A stretch of DNA of 64,000 nucleotides from Zingiber officinale. Its lineage: Eukaryota > Streptophyta > Magnoliopsida > Zingiberales > Zingiberaceae. The stretch spans positions 15,735,317 through 15,799,316 of the forward strand of contig NC_055996.1 of NCBI RefSeq assembly GCF_018446385.1, read 5' to 3'. Made by a program: the position numbers and the translations under genes. Within the stretch, counting starts at the first letter, position 1. Each line of letters begins with the position of its first letter. The notes beneath the pieces were generated by a model, which was not told where the DNA came from, made no database searches, and worked only from the letters and a program-made list of their open reading frames with translations. Of the stretch, positions 48,077-60,457 are shown in pieces.

Positions 48077-51000
48077 TCAGCATGGTTTGTTTTTCAAAGC
48101 AGCTGGCTTCTGATAGAAGAACTGGCCTGCTGTCGCGGAAGCCGGCAAAGTCTTGCAGCTAGGGCTTGGCACGCTGACCGGATTCATCGATAACTGATGA
48201 AGAACTGCAGGACTCAAAATGTCAGATGGGGAGCAAACAGCTCTGCTTGGCAAGTCCAGAAGATCATGCTCGGTCGCCGGGAAGCTGTTTGAAGCGACTT
48301 GCTCTGATGCTATCTTATAAGCCCGGGCTAGTAAGGAGTCGATGTACTTTTGATACGCGTCCATTCGTATCTGCACATGCTTCTGAACCTAATGAAACAG
48401 CCAAGAGAGAGAATTTAGTGAAGTCTCATTGAATGGAACATTGAAAAGAAAACAGAAGGTGAGAATTAGAACCTCCACTTGTTCAAACAATCTTCTTTGC
48501 ACTTCCATTTGTGCTCTTAAAGCCTCCTTGACTTCCTGACCCCTGAATGCAGGAGTTCCAACCTTGTTAATGTTTCGGAACCATGTGCTATTATACGACA
48601 TTTCCACAGCAGGAATAGAGGACACTTACTCGTTGACATCAGGCGTAGGCATTCTCGGAGACAAAGTGCCACTGCTCGGATTCTCCAAAAGGTATGAGGC
48701 TGAAATACAATGCAAAGATAGATTTTTTTTCTTTTAAAAAAATGATTGTAGTAACTAGTAAGGTTAGTTGATTTCTGAGTGATTTCGTTATACCGACAAG
48801 GCTAGTTTTGCAGATTGCTCCTACCAAATGTCAAGAAAACTGGTCGACATCAAAAGCTACAAGAAACTCATCTATAACTTTTTTTGTGTAATTCTAATCA
48901 GACAATGTGTGTAACCAACAAGCAGCTTCCGAGTTGCATGGCAACATTGGAATTAAACAAGGATGTGAAAGTGGTTGAAGACCCAAATGATCTCGGCTAA
49001 AAGAGTACTACGGCTAAGAAAGTTTCAACCGAAACAAACTATGAATCAGCTCGAGAAAGTTTCTGAACATTAAAGGGAAAATACATCCTAGCTACACAAT
49101 GCTTTTCTGAAAGCTTCTTGAGACTCAAATAAAATGTTACTTAGAAAGACATAATCAAAGAAACAGAAACGGAGATAAGCCAATGTGCTCACCATCTTTC
49201 GACTGCTCAGTTGGCTCTTTGCCTGATTGCTTTCCCAATCTGTATTTCTGGAAATCATAGCAGGAAAAACAAAACAAAATTCCCAGTGAGAAATCAAGTC
49301 AAGGGCATGTGAGATGATGATATTCAACATGCCGATACCTGGAGATGACTCTTAAGGTGAAAAAGGGTAAGTCCCTTAACACCCATCGTCCGCATGATAG
49401 CCTTTGGTGTTGCCTCTACAATATTCAACATGTCAATACATTTAGTAGTCAGACTATGATTCTTTGTGATATATGTTGTTCCCTACATTAACTATTCTTA
49501 ATATCATTTGTAGGAATTGATGGTAAAGAACGAGTACCATGAACTTTGTTCTAATCCTTTACCATAAAAGGATGACAATCAAGGTTTATTTACGCAAGGA
49601 ACTACATTCAGATCTTCAGATTCAAGAGTAAAAATGTCCAATATGGTGAAATTAACACTTGTTCCACTCAGAAAATAAGAGAAAGAAAGTAAAGAAAGAA
49701 TCGTCTTCAAGCAGTTTTGGCAAGAAAAAAAGGAAGAGTCAGTACTGTAAAGCACAATAATCACAAAGTGGTCTTTTCTTCTTTTCAAAAACTATAAGAA
49801 CATTCGTCTTACTAGAAGAAAATAACTATGTTCATAATTTCAAATTAATATGGATGCATAAAGGATTGCTACCATTAGGAAGCATGTGGTGAGTTGAATA
49901 TCAAGGATTTCCAGCCAAACACAATTTTTCCAGAGTATGAACATTATTATCACATAGCCACAGATCTCAATATGCCTATCCATAGCAAACACCAAACGTT
50001 TTGGTATATTTGGTTGTTGTCTAAGCAGGAACTTGGTGAAATGTTAACACTACTATAACTGCAACCTTGGTGATCACAGTTTTGGGGTCAGAGCCATACA
50101 AGTAACCAATTTTCTATGCAAGATTAAGCTAGCATAGGGAGCTCAATACAGATTTTAGGGCAGAACCTATCTATGATTCTGACAGAGCTTTCTAATGACC
50201 ATGTACCCATTTCTTCCAACAGGAAAGGTCACAACTCTCAACAAACAACCTTATCAGGCTTACTGATACCGAGTTTGAGCAGATAGAAATTGTAACTATC
50301 CAATTTTCAGATATTATCCCATTTTTGTCCTATTATACAATACAGTCATGCTACATCTTTCTTATGAATTACAATGGCATCAGTATGTGGTGACAAATAC
50401 AATGCAACCTTTCATCATTGTTGCTTAAAGGTGGTTTGTAGTTTAATCTCTACCGGTATCATCATCTATATGAGCGGCCAAAAAGGAAAAGTGATGCCCT
50501 TGAATTGGAATAACTGCAACCTTTTTGTTTAAAATTTAGTTATGTGCTACCGTGCGTGTATATATGCGAAAAAGGAGCACATAACATAGCACCAATGCTC
50601 ATCTGATCAAGGTTATTCTTAATATCAGACAGCAATACATCAGTTACCAAAGTCTTAAAGGGAAGGTTAGATTCAAGATCATCAACAATGCATTGGACTA
50701 GGATCTTAGAGGACAAACAACGACATCAAGATTCGTTGGTAGTTTGCTATGGTTTCTTTATGCCGGCAGCTTCACCAGCTTCTCATACTTGCCTGAAAAC
50801 ACTGATGAAGAAAATTCAGTATGATAGGAGTCTAATGGGGGTAATGTTTGTGATAAATGAATGGCAGCAACAAAAGCATTCTTGAGGGGACTTATCTACT
50901 TACTTTTGGTCGGAAGACTACAGAGTTCAGAGATCATTCAAGAGACAAGATCTCCAGTACAAGGCAAATTAAATACGACTTCAAAAGAATGACATTTCAG

Positions 51001-51387
51001 GGTCAACCAAATGGATTGTGAAGTAAACCTAGAGTCAACCAGGAAGTCCGCCGCCACAGGAGAGCAACCACACTACGAAGACTAAATCAACCAAAACACA
51101 AGTTTCTAAAGAAGAATTTAAGCAAAGCTCTTGAAGCTTCAGAAACCGACGAGGAAATCCATTCATGACAAAAAGGACCAAATAACGCTTGAAAATCCGC
51201 TACTGAAGGCAAGAAGTTACTAACTTTCAGGTCCGCCGAGCTGGGCGACGGCGTCGACGAAGCGCTCGTGGAGGTCGGCCGTCCATCGGAGGCGCGGCTT
51301 GGGGTCCGCCGTCAGCACCAGGCTCGGGCCGTGTGCCTCCTCCGGTGGAATCGAAGCTTCCGGTCTGTGGATCAAGCCCGAAAACAT
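48077..51387 (-). CDS. MYB-CC transcription factor (APL/PHL11-like)
   Basis: DNA-binding regulator of the same family as its neighbour but of another clade. Coding exons from the start: 51225-51387, 49339-49415, 49193-49247, 48630-48699, 48473-48542, 48077-48388; phases join to 248 aa. It begins MFSGLIHRPEAS; the MYB repeat reads DPKPRLRWTADLHERFVDAV...ATPKAIMRTMGVKG...FHLKSHLQKYRLGK (residues ~30-90). The coiled-coil box reads RAQMEVQRRLFEQVEVQKHV with IRMDAYQKYIDSLL. In that last part the family usually has IRIEAQGKYL, so the box is altered. The first coding exon is GC-rich, and intron 1 is 1.8 kb. It could act in vascular or phosphate-related control by analogy with APL/PHL11; that is inference. 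Confidence 0.9.
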
Positions 51388-51419
51388 CCTCCTTTCCAGC
51401 GGAAAAGCGATCCTCGAAA

Positions 51420-52616
51420 GGCGGAAAGAAAGCCACCCAGATCACAAGGATTAGAAATCCACTTGGAAGCAGGACGAAAGGGGGAGGGAGAAGGGGAAAG
51501 GTGGAAGCTTTTTGGCTCCTAGCTCGAGCTCAACCGCGCTCCTTGTCAATGTGAAGCTAGATTTGGCCCTTTCGAGCAGATTACACCAATTAAGCTTTTC
51601 TTTATCTTCTTTTCAATAATCTCTTTTGTCTCACAAAAAAAAATCTCTTTTTTTTTTTTGTGAATTGAAGCTTTGATGGAGACGTGCGATCAAAGATGAT
51701 AGCAAGAAGATTAGGGGGAAAAAAAAGGATTGAACAATGTGAGCTTGATAGCCATGTGAAAGAGGCACCAACCATTGGGTTGGCAAGTCAATGGAACACT
51801 ATCATACTTTTCTTTAATCTATTTTGTATTGCCTTTATTGTACTTTTGTTGTTAAAATAAGAACACAAGCAAAGGAGTTGTTGATGCTTGCACATCACAC
51901 CGCCATTATTTTTCTTCTCTTTGTTTGAGTGGTGCGTGATGGGTGAGAGAGATACAATGAAAGATTCAACTTTGTGATCATCAGTATTTGGAGAAATTGT
52001 AGCTAAAATCCAATTAAATTCAGTAGTTTTATCACATACTCTATCAAATGCACATTTCTTAGAGAACAAAATATTCGCTATATTAATGGCTCATATTGAC
52101 CCCATGAATATAGAAGGAGATAAATAAAGATACATCGACGTTAGACACATGGTAGGGTAAACCATAAATCGTTAGTTCCTGAAAATTGACCTTTGACCAT
52201 TACGTCAGAAATATCATGCGCTCACCATCTGCGCTACGCTTGAGACTTCTTTCCAATTTAGAGGATCATATGAATAGTTGATGTATTGAAAACTTTAAAA
52301 TCATCCAAAAAATATTTTAAACTTATTAATTTAAAATTATTTTCAGTTTAATTTTATGGTAATTTACCAAAATGCATAGGTGATTTTGCGTTTTCCCCAT
52401 TATAAGTACTTGGTTTTGGAATTGTCCAAATAATGTAGCTTCACTGTGTTCATATCCCATTTTACCCTTCTCCCTCTATTATTGTTCATTTGAAAATCAA
52501 CACCACAATACCTTGTTGCCATCGTTCTCCTCTCTCTTTGCCTCCTCATCTTTTTGTTCTTAAGCGTCGCGCCCGCCAAGAAAGGCAATTTTGAGTTCCA
52601 CGATTGAGAGATCTTG
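51420..52616. other. Upstream region of the MYB-CC gene
   Basis: Promoter-side sequence of the minus-strand gene, with T-rich runs (51640-51660) and then A/T-rich intergenic DNA. No gene or clear repeat was seen up to the interrupted coding-like sequence at 52617. Confidence 0.45.
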
Positions 52617-52645
52617 ATGGACCCTAACGTTGGTGAGGACGATTG
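52617..52645 (+). pseudogene. Left part of an unassigned coding-like sequence split by the LTR element
   Basis: ATG at 52617 begins MDPNVGEDD and runs to the target-site duplication GATTG at 52641-52645, where the LTR element is inserted. The right part continues after 60457. The family is unknown. Confidence 0.4.
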
Positions 52646-53769
52646 TGTTGGATCGTGATTGTTCGATAGAGGGAGGGTGAATATCGATTACAAAAATTCG
52701 TCGATAGTAAGCGCAGTGGATAAGTAAAACAATGCTAACACAGAACCTTTTTACTTGGTTCGGAGCTTGTGTCAACTCCTACTCCAAGGCTCGTACTCGT
52801 TGAGTACTTTCGTTGGACAATCACTATCAATTCGAATAATAATTACAAAAGAATTAAGTACAAGAATTAATAGAAATAAAATACCGACAATAGAGCAATA
52901 AGAAAGAAATCGGAGCTTTGTCGGAGTGGCGTTGCAACGTCGTAGGAGCGCAGGAGAGCAGATCGTCAATTCAGAGTTGTTCTTTTGAGCTCCGCCTTTG
53001 ACCCTCCTTATATAGGAGGCTCGGGGCGCCCCGGATCCCTTCTGGGCGCCCTGGTGTGACGTAGCAGTCCCAACCAGCGAGCTACACGTGTCGACGCCGC
53101 GTCTTGGATAACATTTGCCTCCGGGCGCCCGAATCCCTTCCGGGTGCTCGGACCTCCTTTCTCCAGAAAGTCCTTCTCCTACAAGACAAGATTAATCCGA
53201 GGCAAATATATAATGTGTATCCTGCAAAACAAAGTGTTAGCACAGTTTATAAGTTCAACATAAAGAGTATGACTTAGATTCCGTCTCTCCGAAATCGGAA
53301 TCTAGTCAAGATCTCGACTTAGAGTTCCGAAATGGTTCTAAGTCGGATCGGCGCCTAAGTTCCCTTCCCGGGAATGCGTCTTCACAGTCACTCCCTTCCA
53401 GTAACTTACCTTTACTCACCTTCCAGATGTCCGGTCAGCCCTTCGACCCGTCTGGACTTCTCGCCAGCTATCCAGTCAGCCCGTCGACCTAGCTGGACTT
53501 CGTGTCAAGCGTTTGGTCAGCCCGTCGACCTGCTTGGACTTCGTGCCAAATGTCCGGTCAGCCCGTCAACCAATTTGGTCTTCGTGTCAAGCGTCCGGTC
53601 AGCCTGTCGACCCGCTTGGACTTCGTGCTAGACATCCGGTCAACCCGCCGACCTGTCTGGATTTCGCCTGCACACTCGGTCAGAGTGTTAGATAACGACA
53701 AACCTAACTTAACCTAATTTGTCATTCATCAAAACCTGAGTTAGACCATTAGTGCTAACTACACCAACA
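52646..53769 (-). repeat. 3' LTR of the LARD-type element
   Basis: About 1124 bp. It contains GC-rich GGGCGCCC blocks near 53030-53150 and a 41-bp minisatellite (GTCAGCCCGTCGACC.. anchors at 53475, 53516, 53557) at ~53425-53690. Confidence 0.92.
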
Positions 53770-53783
53770 ATCTCCCTCTTTTT
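53770..53783 (-). other. Polypurine tract of the LARD-type element
   Basis: The minus strand reads AAAAAGAGGGAGAT directly before the 3' LTR, the expected plus-strand primer of an LTR retrotransposon. Confidence 0.8.
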
Positions 53784-55289
53784 GATGGAATGATAACCTG
53801 GTTAAGTCAGTGAAAAGATATGCAAAAACCAAGCATGATTTTTAAGGTTTAAGTTAGTTTTTAAATTTGTTATTTTGTTGCCTAACTTAACCACCTATCC
53901 CTCCCATTTTGGCATTCATCAAATAAGGACATAAGTCAAGTAACCAATATAGAATTCAAACAGAGTAAAAGTTGTAAGAAATGATGTCAAGGTAACTTGG
54001 GGGAGTTTTAAATTTCAACACATAGTAATTTAACTTTTGTAACATAACTAAGTTTTGAAAAATAACTAATTTAACAACATAACTTAGTATATTTTGAGTA
54101 ATAATTTTTGCCAAATTAAATGAATTTGCAAACATAAGTTTTTAAGTTCCAAACTTCAGGAAATTAAATTTTCAAAATGAGTTTCAACTTGGAATGCTTT
54201 ACAAATATGAGTTTTCAAAATCAAAGTTTCACGATCAAGGTGTAGATTTTTCAAAATAAGTTTCAACTTTGAAATACTTTTCAAACCTGAGTTTTCAAAA
54301 CCAAAATTTCAAAATTAAGTTTGAAAAAATATACTTTTCAAAACTAATTAAAACTAAGTTTGCAAAAGATTCAATTTTTAAAAACTTAGTTTATAAAATC
54401 CGATTTAAAAGCTTAGTTTTATAAAAGTTAGTTTTCAAAAATAGATATATCAAATTAGATTTCCAAAGATCAGATTTAAAAATAAATTTTAAGAGAAGAC
54501 ATTATTTTTAAGGCGGAGAGAATAATTTTGGTGCTAAGTGTGAAAATAAATTGATTTAATCCTCCCCTGAATTTGATACTCCTTTAATTTATTATTTTCC
54601 CTTAATTTATTAATCTTCCTTATTTTATTATCCCCTTAATATAATACTAAGGTTTGGTTATATTAAATTTTACAACCTCAATACATTTTTGTACCTAAGT
54701 GTTTTGGTGGATTAGTGTTAGTAACACTTATGTTTATCGAGTATATTATTTATATAAGTATTTTTATATACTTAGTATAGTTTTTTTTTTTATAAGAATA
54801 AGATTATTGAAATTAATGAGTAATCCATTATTCTTAATAATAAGTAATAAATAATTTATTATGAACATAATAATAGTTAATCATTATCAATACTTTATTG
54901 ATTAACTTTTATTTTACTTGACTTATCTGATTAAATTTTTTATTAATTGTCTTAATATTAATGGATAATAGTTATAATTTATCTTTTATTTTCATTCACT
55001 TAATCTTTAAGTTTTGATTAAGTAACCTAAGTTAGGTTTAATTAGGATTACGTAAGTTACGTTTATTTTGACGTCAAAATGAAGATTGATTGAGTTAAAT
55101 GAAGCTCATATCTAATTTAAAGTACAATTGACTAGAGTTAATGTTTGAAGTTTTTTACTTTAATTATTTACTTTTTATTTGTTAAAATTTTAGTTTTAAA
55201 TTCCATTTTTAATTTAAGCTTTAAATTTTATTTTAAGTTAATTTAAGTTTTAATTTTAAGTTATAATTTAAATTTTAAAGTTTTAATTA

Positions 55290-56760
55290 AATTAAGTGTC
55301 TTAATTTTAGAATGACTTTTAATGTCTTTTAACTTGTAAAAAGAATTTTTAAATAATTTTTAAAAGTTTTTTAAATGATTTTTAAAAGATTTTTTTAAAA
55401 ATAATTTTTGAAAGAATTTTTAAAAGAATTTTTAAATAGTTATTAAAATAGTTTTTAAAATAATTTTTAAAAAAAAATTTAAAAGAATTTTTAAATAATT
55501 TTTAAAAGAGTTTTTAAAATGAATTTTAAAAGAGTTTTAAAATAATTTTTAAAAGAATTTTTAAAACAATTTTTAAATAATTTTTAGAAGAATTTTTGAA
55601 AGAATTTTTTTAAAAAATTTTAAAATAGTTTTAAAAGAATTTTTAAAATTGTTTTTATAGAATTTTTAAAATTGATTTTAAAGAATTTTTAAAATTTTTT
55701 TAAAATTTTTTTCAAATAGTTTATAAAGAGTTTTTAAAATAGTATTTTAAAGAGCTTTTAAAATAATTTTTAAAGAATTTTTAAAATGGTTTTAAAGAAT
55801 TTTTAAAATAATTTTTTAAAAAAATTTAAAATAATTTTTAAAGAATTTAAAATAATTTTTAAAGAATTTTTAAAATGGTTTTTAAAGAATTTTAAAAAGA
55901 GTTTTTCAAAAATAATTTTTAAAATAATTTTTAAAGAATTTTCAAAATAATTTTTAAAGAGATTTTAAAATAATTTTTAAAATGGTTTTTAAAGAATTTT
56001 AAAAATAATTTTTAAAGAATTTTTAAAATGGTTTTTAAAGAAATTTTAAAATAGTTTTTAAAGAATTTTTAAAATAGTTTTTAAAATGATTTTTAAAGAA
56101 TTTAAAATAATTTTTAAAGAATTTTTTAAAAAAAAATTAAAGAATTTTTAAAATGGTTTTTAAAGAATTTTAAAAATAATTTTTAAAGAATTTTTGAAAT
56201 AGTATTTCATGAATAATATTTAAAGAATTTTTAAAATAATTTTTAAAATAATTTTTAAAGGATTTTAAAATAGTTTTAAAATAATTTTTAAAGAATTTTT
56301 AAAATAGTTTTTAAAATAATTTTTAAAGAATTGAAAATAGTTTTAAAAGAAATTTTAAAATGATTTTTAAAGAATTTTAAAAATAATTTTTAAAGAATTT
56401 TTCAAATAATTTTTTTAGAATTTTTAAAATAATTTTTGAAGAATTTTTAAAATAGTTTTAAAAGAATTTTTAAAAGAATTTTTAAAATGATTTAAAAAGA
56501 ATTTTAAAGAATTTTTAAAATAATATTTAAATAATTTTTAAAATGGTTTTATAGAATTTTTAAAACATTTTTTTTAAAATTTAATTTAGTTCGAAATTAA
56601 TTAAAATTTAATTAATTTAATTCTAAATTTAATTTAATTTAAACAGCAATTTAATTCAATTCAAATTTTAATTAGTTTAATTAATTTAATTTGAAATTTA
56701 AATTAATTCGAAATTTAATTTAATTTTTAATTTAATTAATTTTATAAAAAAAATTATTTT
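55290..56760. repeat. A/T-rich low-complexity tract (TTTTTAAA(A/G)AAT-type)
   Basis: About 1.5 kb of irregular units such as AATTTTTAAAATAGTTTTTA, period about 12-24 bp, with almost no G or C. It makes up a quarter of the element interior. Confidence 0.9.
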
Positions 56761-57080
56761 ATTTCCTTATTTATCTCAGCTGATATAAATTATCAATTAG
56801 GGAATCCTATAATTTTGTGAGATGAGTTAGATTCAATTATAGGGTTTGGTTTAACTTTGTGTTAAATTCAGGTTTAGCTTTGGGTTCAACAGATAGGTAT
56901 TCTCTGCATAAACTTCTGGGTTATGGTGAGTCACTTGGACATCATTAGAGTAACCATGCCTTCGAGGTTTTCCTAATAGTCTCATCCACTGGACTTAGTA
57001 CAAAACCTTGGTCTAACTGGTTATGATCCATAAATGATAGTTTCGGTCAGTTCCACTTAGCCAAATGCACCAGGTCGAAG

Positions 57081-57627
57081 TAGAGCTGTCAGACGGGTCA
57101 ATCCGTGGCGGGGCTGGTCGGCCCGTGGCGGACTAACCATTTGGCGGGGCGGGGCGGGCCAACCCGCTAACTTGGCGGGTTGGGAAATTTCCAACCCAAC
57201 CCATTCTAAGGCGGGTTGCGGGTTTGGCGGGCCAACCCGCGGGCCCATCAAAAATTTTAAAAAATATTAAAAAATATTTCATATATTTAACATTTTACTT
57301 CGGAAAAGTTTTCTACAATTAAATGTATACATAAACATGTATTTTAAATATAAATGAACACAAATGAGTACTTATGTTGGATGAAAAGTACTATTTTTAT
57401 TTCAAAATTATAATAAAGAAAGATAATAAATTGGCCTAAAACTTAACTTACATATGTTTTTCAACCCGCGGGTCAACCCAAGCCCGAGCGGGCCGACCCG
57501 CGCGGGTCGCGGGCCTAGGCGGGTCGGCCTACGGCGGACTTGGGTTGATAAAATTCCAACCCAACCCGCTTAAATTGTTTGGCGGGGTGGGCCAACCCGA
57601 CGGGCCCAACCCAAATTGACGGCTCTA
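57081..57627. mobile_element. Non-autonomous hAT-type DNA transposon nested in the LARD
   Basis: 547 bp with terminal inverted repeats TAGAGCTGTCA / TGACGGCTCTA (10 of 11 match) and a perfect 8-bp target duplication GGTCGAAG (57073-57080 and 57628-57635). Subterminal regions are GC-rich with repeated GGCGGG and CCAACCCG, pairing widely across the element; the centre is A/T-rich and non-coding. The 8-bp duplication and terminal sequence fit hAT. It inserted after the LTR element. Confidence 0.9.
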
Positions 57628-58166
57628 GGTCGAAGCCATATCTTTCTAGACATGCATAGACTAAGCTTCCATAATGTACTATCATCCAAAACTTCACCAG
57701 TACCATAGGTCAAGTTAAATCTTGTCCTTTTACTCTAGTCCTAATTACCCTGCCGGGTAGATTGGTTTCGGTTACCCGTCGGGTAAATTATTTTTGGAGG
57801 TGCCAGCTATTCTGGAGCCTCCCCCTAAGTTATTGATTTTTCTTTTACTATTTTTTATACAATTTAGTCTTAATATTTAATTTATAATTTAGATTTAAGT
57901 TTTTAATTTTGAATTAATTAAATTGATTAAATTATCCTTCTTTAATAGAGTATATTTAATATTTGAATTTTCTTTCCATTTTAATTTTATTAAGTTAATT
58001 GAATTACCTTTATTTAATAGATTATCGTTAATAATTGAGTTTTTATTAATTTTTGAGTTTGAATTAATCAAATTGTTTAAATTATATTTCTTTAAAGGTT
58101 TATCTTTTAACCTTTTATTAACTGTTAATTTTGAATTTTCTAGATTATCTTTGTTTAATATGTTAT

Positions 58167-59021
58167 CTACTTATCTTTAACATTTAATTTTAAGTTTGTT
58201 AAATTTATTTTTGATTTTATCCTTATATTTTCTTTACCTTTTAAGTTGATATAATTAGTGGAATTTATCAAATAAGTCTTATCTTTAAAATTTAATTTGT
58301 TGTTAATTAGATTATATTGGGTTTGGATAGGATTTTGCAGATTGATATTGTCTAGATTATTAAATAATTTATTAATTGTGTCTAGATTAATATTGACCTT
58401 ATCATTATTATTGTTTGAACTTTCAGATATGTTTAGGTTTAAATTTGAATTTTTAGAGTTATTAATTATTTTTAGATTTTCTGAATTTTCTAAATTAATT
58501 AGATTTATTCTATCAGAAAATATCCTAGAGGTATTTTTGCAAGTATTGCCAGCTATACTATTTTCACAGATATTTTCAGAAATATCCAAATTAACATGTA
58601 TATTCTTTAAACTACTATTAGCAGGGGTATTTTGGTAAATATTACTCACCTTAACCGCATCCCCTAATTCAGTAGGCTTTTCGATTGGATCTGATCCGAG
58701 TTCGAATTCAATTTTTACTTGATCCTCGAGCTCCATCGGCTCCTTGTGAAGTTTGATCAATTGGGTCCAAAACTCATGTGCATCTTTGTACTTTTCTAGT
58801 CTGCATAAAACATTGTTAGGTAAAACATTACAAATAATTTTACTTACATTTGTGTTTATTTATGAGTTCTGAGAAGGTTTTCTCAATATCAGCCAATAAT
58901 CAAAGTTTAGATTTCCTAAGAAACACTCCATTCTTCGTCTCCAGTAGTTGAAATCTTGATCGTATGATGGTGGTTCGTTGGGGTTCCATCCTTCTTGAAG
59001 AGGCATTGGTCTTGCACACAT
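58167..59021 (-). other. Gag-like remnant of the LARD-type element
   Basis: Minus-strand sequence near the primer-binding site includes WNPNEPPSYDQDFNYWRRRM, a Copia gag-like opening, followed by an Asn-rich open stretch (58167-58760). It is broken. No other protein of the element was seen. Confidence 0.55.
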
Positions 59022-59338
59022 GGAAATAGAGAAAAAGTCCCAAGACTTGGTCTTGGATTAACAGTGTTAGAGAACAAAATATAACTTTTCACTATATATA
59101 TTTTTTAAAAAATAATAAAATATTATTAAAATATTTAAAAAAATATTATCTCAAATTTTTGAAAATGTAATATTTTGTTGATACTAAATAATGGTGAAAA
59201 GATGACGATGTATTTTTCAAAAGTAGTTTTGGAGGGAAAAAAACGAAAGGCATAAGGTTTTATTTTAAAGACAAACAATACAAAAAAAAAACACTCCCTT
59301 TGCCTGATTGGTGGTTGCACCAAATCAAAGCGGTATCT

Positions 59339-59350
59339 GCTCTGATACCA
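59339..59350 (-). other. Primer-binding site (initiator Met-tRNA)
   Basis: The minus strand reads TGGTATCAGAGC, two bases inside the 5' LTR edge at 59353, the standard plant LTR-element primer site. Confidence 0.9.
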
Positions 59351-59352
59351 CT

Positions 59353-60457
59353 TGTTGGATCGTGATCGTTCGATAGAGGAGGGCTGAATATCGATTACAA
59401 AAATTCGTCGATAGTAAGCGCAGCGGAAAAGTAAAACAATGCTAACACAGAATCTTTTTACTTGGTTCGGAGTCTGTGTCGACTCCTACTCCAAGGCCCG
59501 TACTCGTTGAATACTTTCGTTGGACAATCACTATCAATTTGAATAATAATTACAAAAGAGTTAAGTACAAGAATTGATAGAAATAAAATACTGACAATAG
59601 AGCAATAAGAAAGAAATCGGAGCTTTGTCGGAGTGGCGTCGCAACGTCGTAGGAGCGTAGGAGAGCAGATCGTCAATTCAGAGTTGTTGTTTTGAGCTCC
59701 GCCTTTGATCCTCCTTATATAGGAGGCTCGGGGCGCCCCGGATCTCTTCCGGGCGCCCTGGTGTGACGTTGCAGTCCCAACCAGCGAGCTCCACATGTCG
59801 ACGCCGCGTCTTGGATAACATTTGCCTCCGGGCGCCCGGACCTCCTTTCTCCAGAAAGTCCTTTTCCTGCAAGACAAGGTTAGTCCGAGGCAAATATATA
59901 ATGTGTATCTTGCAAAACAAAGTGTTAGCACAGTTTATAAGTTCAACATAAAGAGTATGACTTAGATTCCGTCTCTCCGAAATCGGAATCTAGTCAAGAT
60001 CTCGACTTAGAGTTTCGAAATGGTTCTAAGTCGGATCGGCGCCTAAGTTCCCTTCCCGGGAATGCATCCTCACAGTCACTCCCTTCCAGTGACTTACCTT
60101 TACTCACCTGCCAGATGTCCGGTCAGCCCTTCGACCCGTCTGGACTTCTCGCCAGCTATCTGGTCAGCCCGTCGACCTAGCTGGACTTCGTGCCAAGCGT
60201 CTAGTCAGCCCATCGACCCGCTTGGACTTCGTGCCAAATGTACGGTCAGCTCGTCGACCCATTTGGTTTTCGTGTCAAGCATCCGGTCAGCCCGTCGACC
60301 TGCTTGGACTTCGTGCTAGACATCCGGTCAGCCTGTCGACCTGTTTGGACTTCGCCTGCACACTCGGTCAGAGTGTTAGATAACGAAAAACCTAACTTAA
60401 CCTAATTTTTCATTCATTAAAACCTGAGTTAAACCGTTAGTACTAACCGCCCCAACA
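59353..60457 (-). repeat. 5' LTR of the LARD-type element
   Basis: About 1105 bp, matching 52646-53769 throughout, with the same GC-rich blocks and the 41-bp minisatellite (~60110-60365). It lacks a short piece of the GC block present in the other copy. Confidence 0.92.

Larger units (their letters stand above)
52646..60457 (-). mobile_element. Non-autonomous LTR retrotransposon (LARD type), structurally whole ends
   Basis: Two direct LTRs (52646-53769 and 59353-60457, ~1.1 kb) start TGTTGGATCG and end CCAACA on the plus strand. They are flanked by the 5-bp duplication GATTG (52641-52645, 60458-60462). The minus-strand orientation is set by a Met-tRNA primer-binding site (TGGTATCAGAGC, read at 59350-59339) next to the right LTR and a purine tract next to the left LTR. 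The 5.6-kb interior has no recognisable reverse transcriptase, integrase or protease, only a gag-like remnant, an A/T-rich tract and a nested hAT-like element. The primer site and gag style point to a Copia-derived LARD. The LTRs differ by roughly 5% by eye, suggesting about one to three million years at usual plant rates. Confidence 0.92.

Noticed and set aside
53374-53717. Regular 41-bp spaced repeats considered as a CRISPR-like array
   Set aside because: Plant nuclear DNA; the units are contiguous and imperfect with no unique spacers, and the same array occurs in the second LTR of the element.
58167-58760. 197-codon Asn-rich frame resembling a prion-like protein
   Set aside because: It lies inside the LARD-type element next to its primer-binding site and reads as a degenerate gag-like region.
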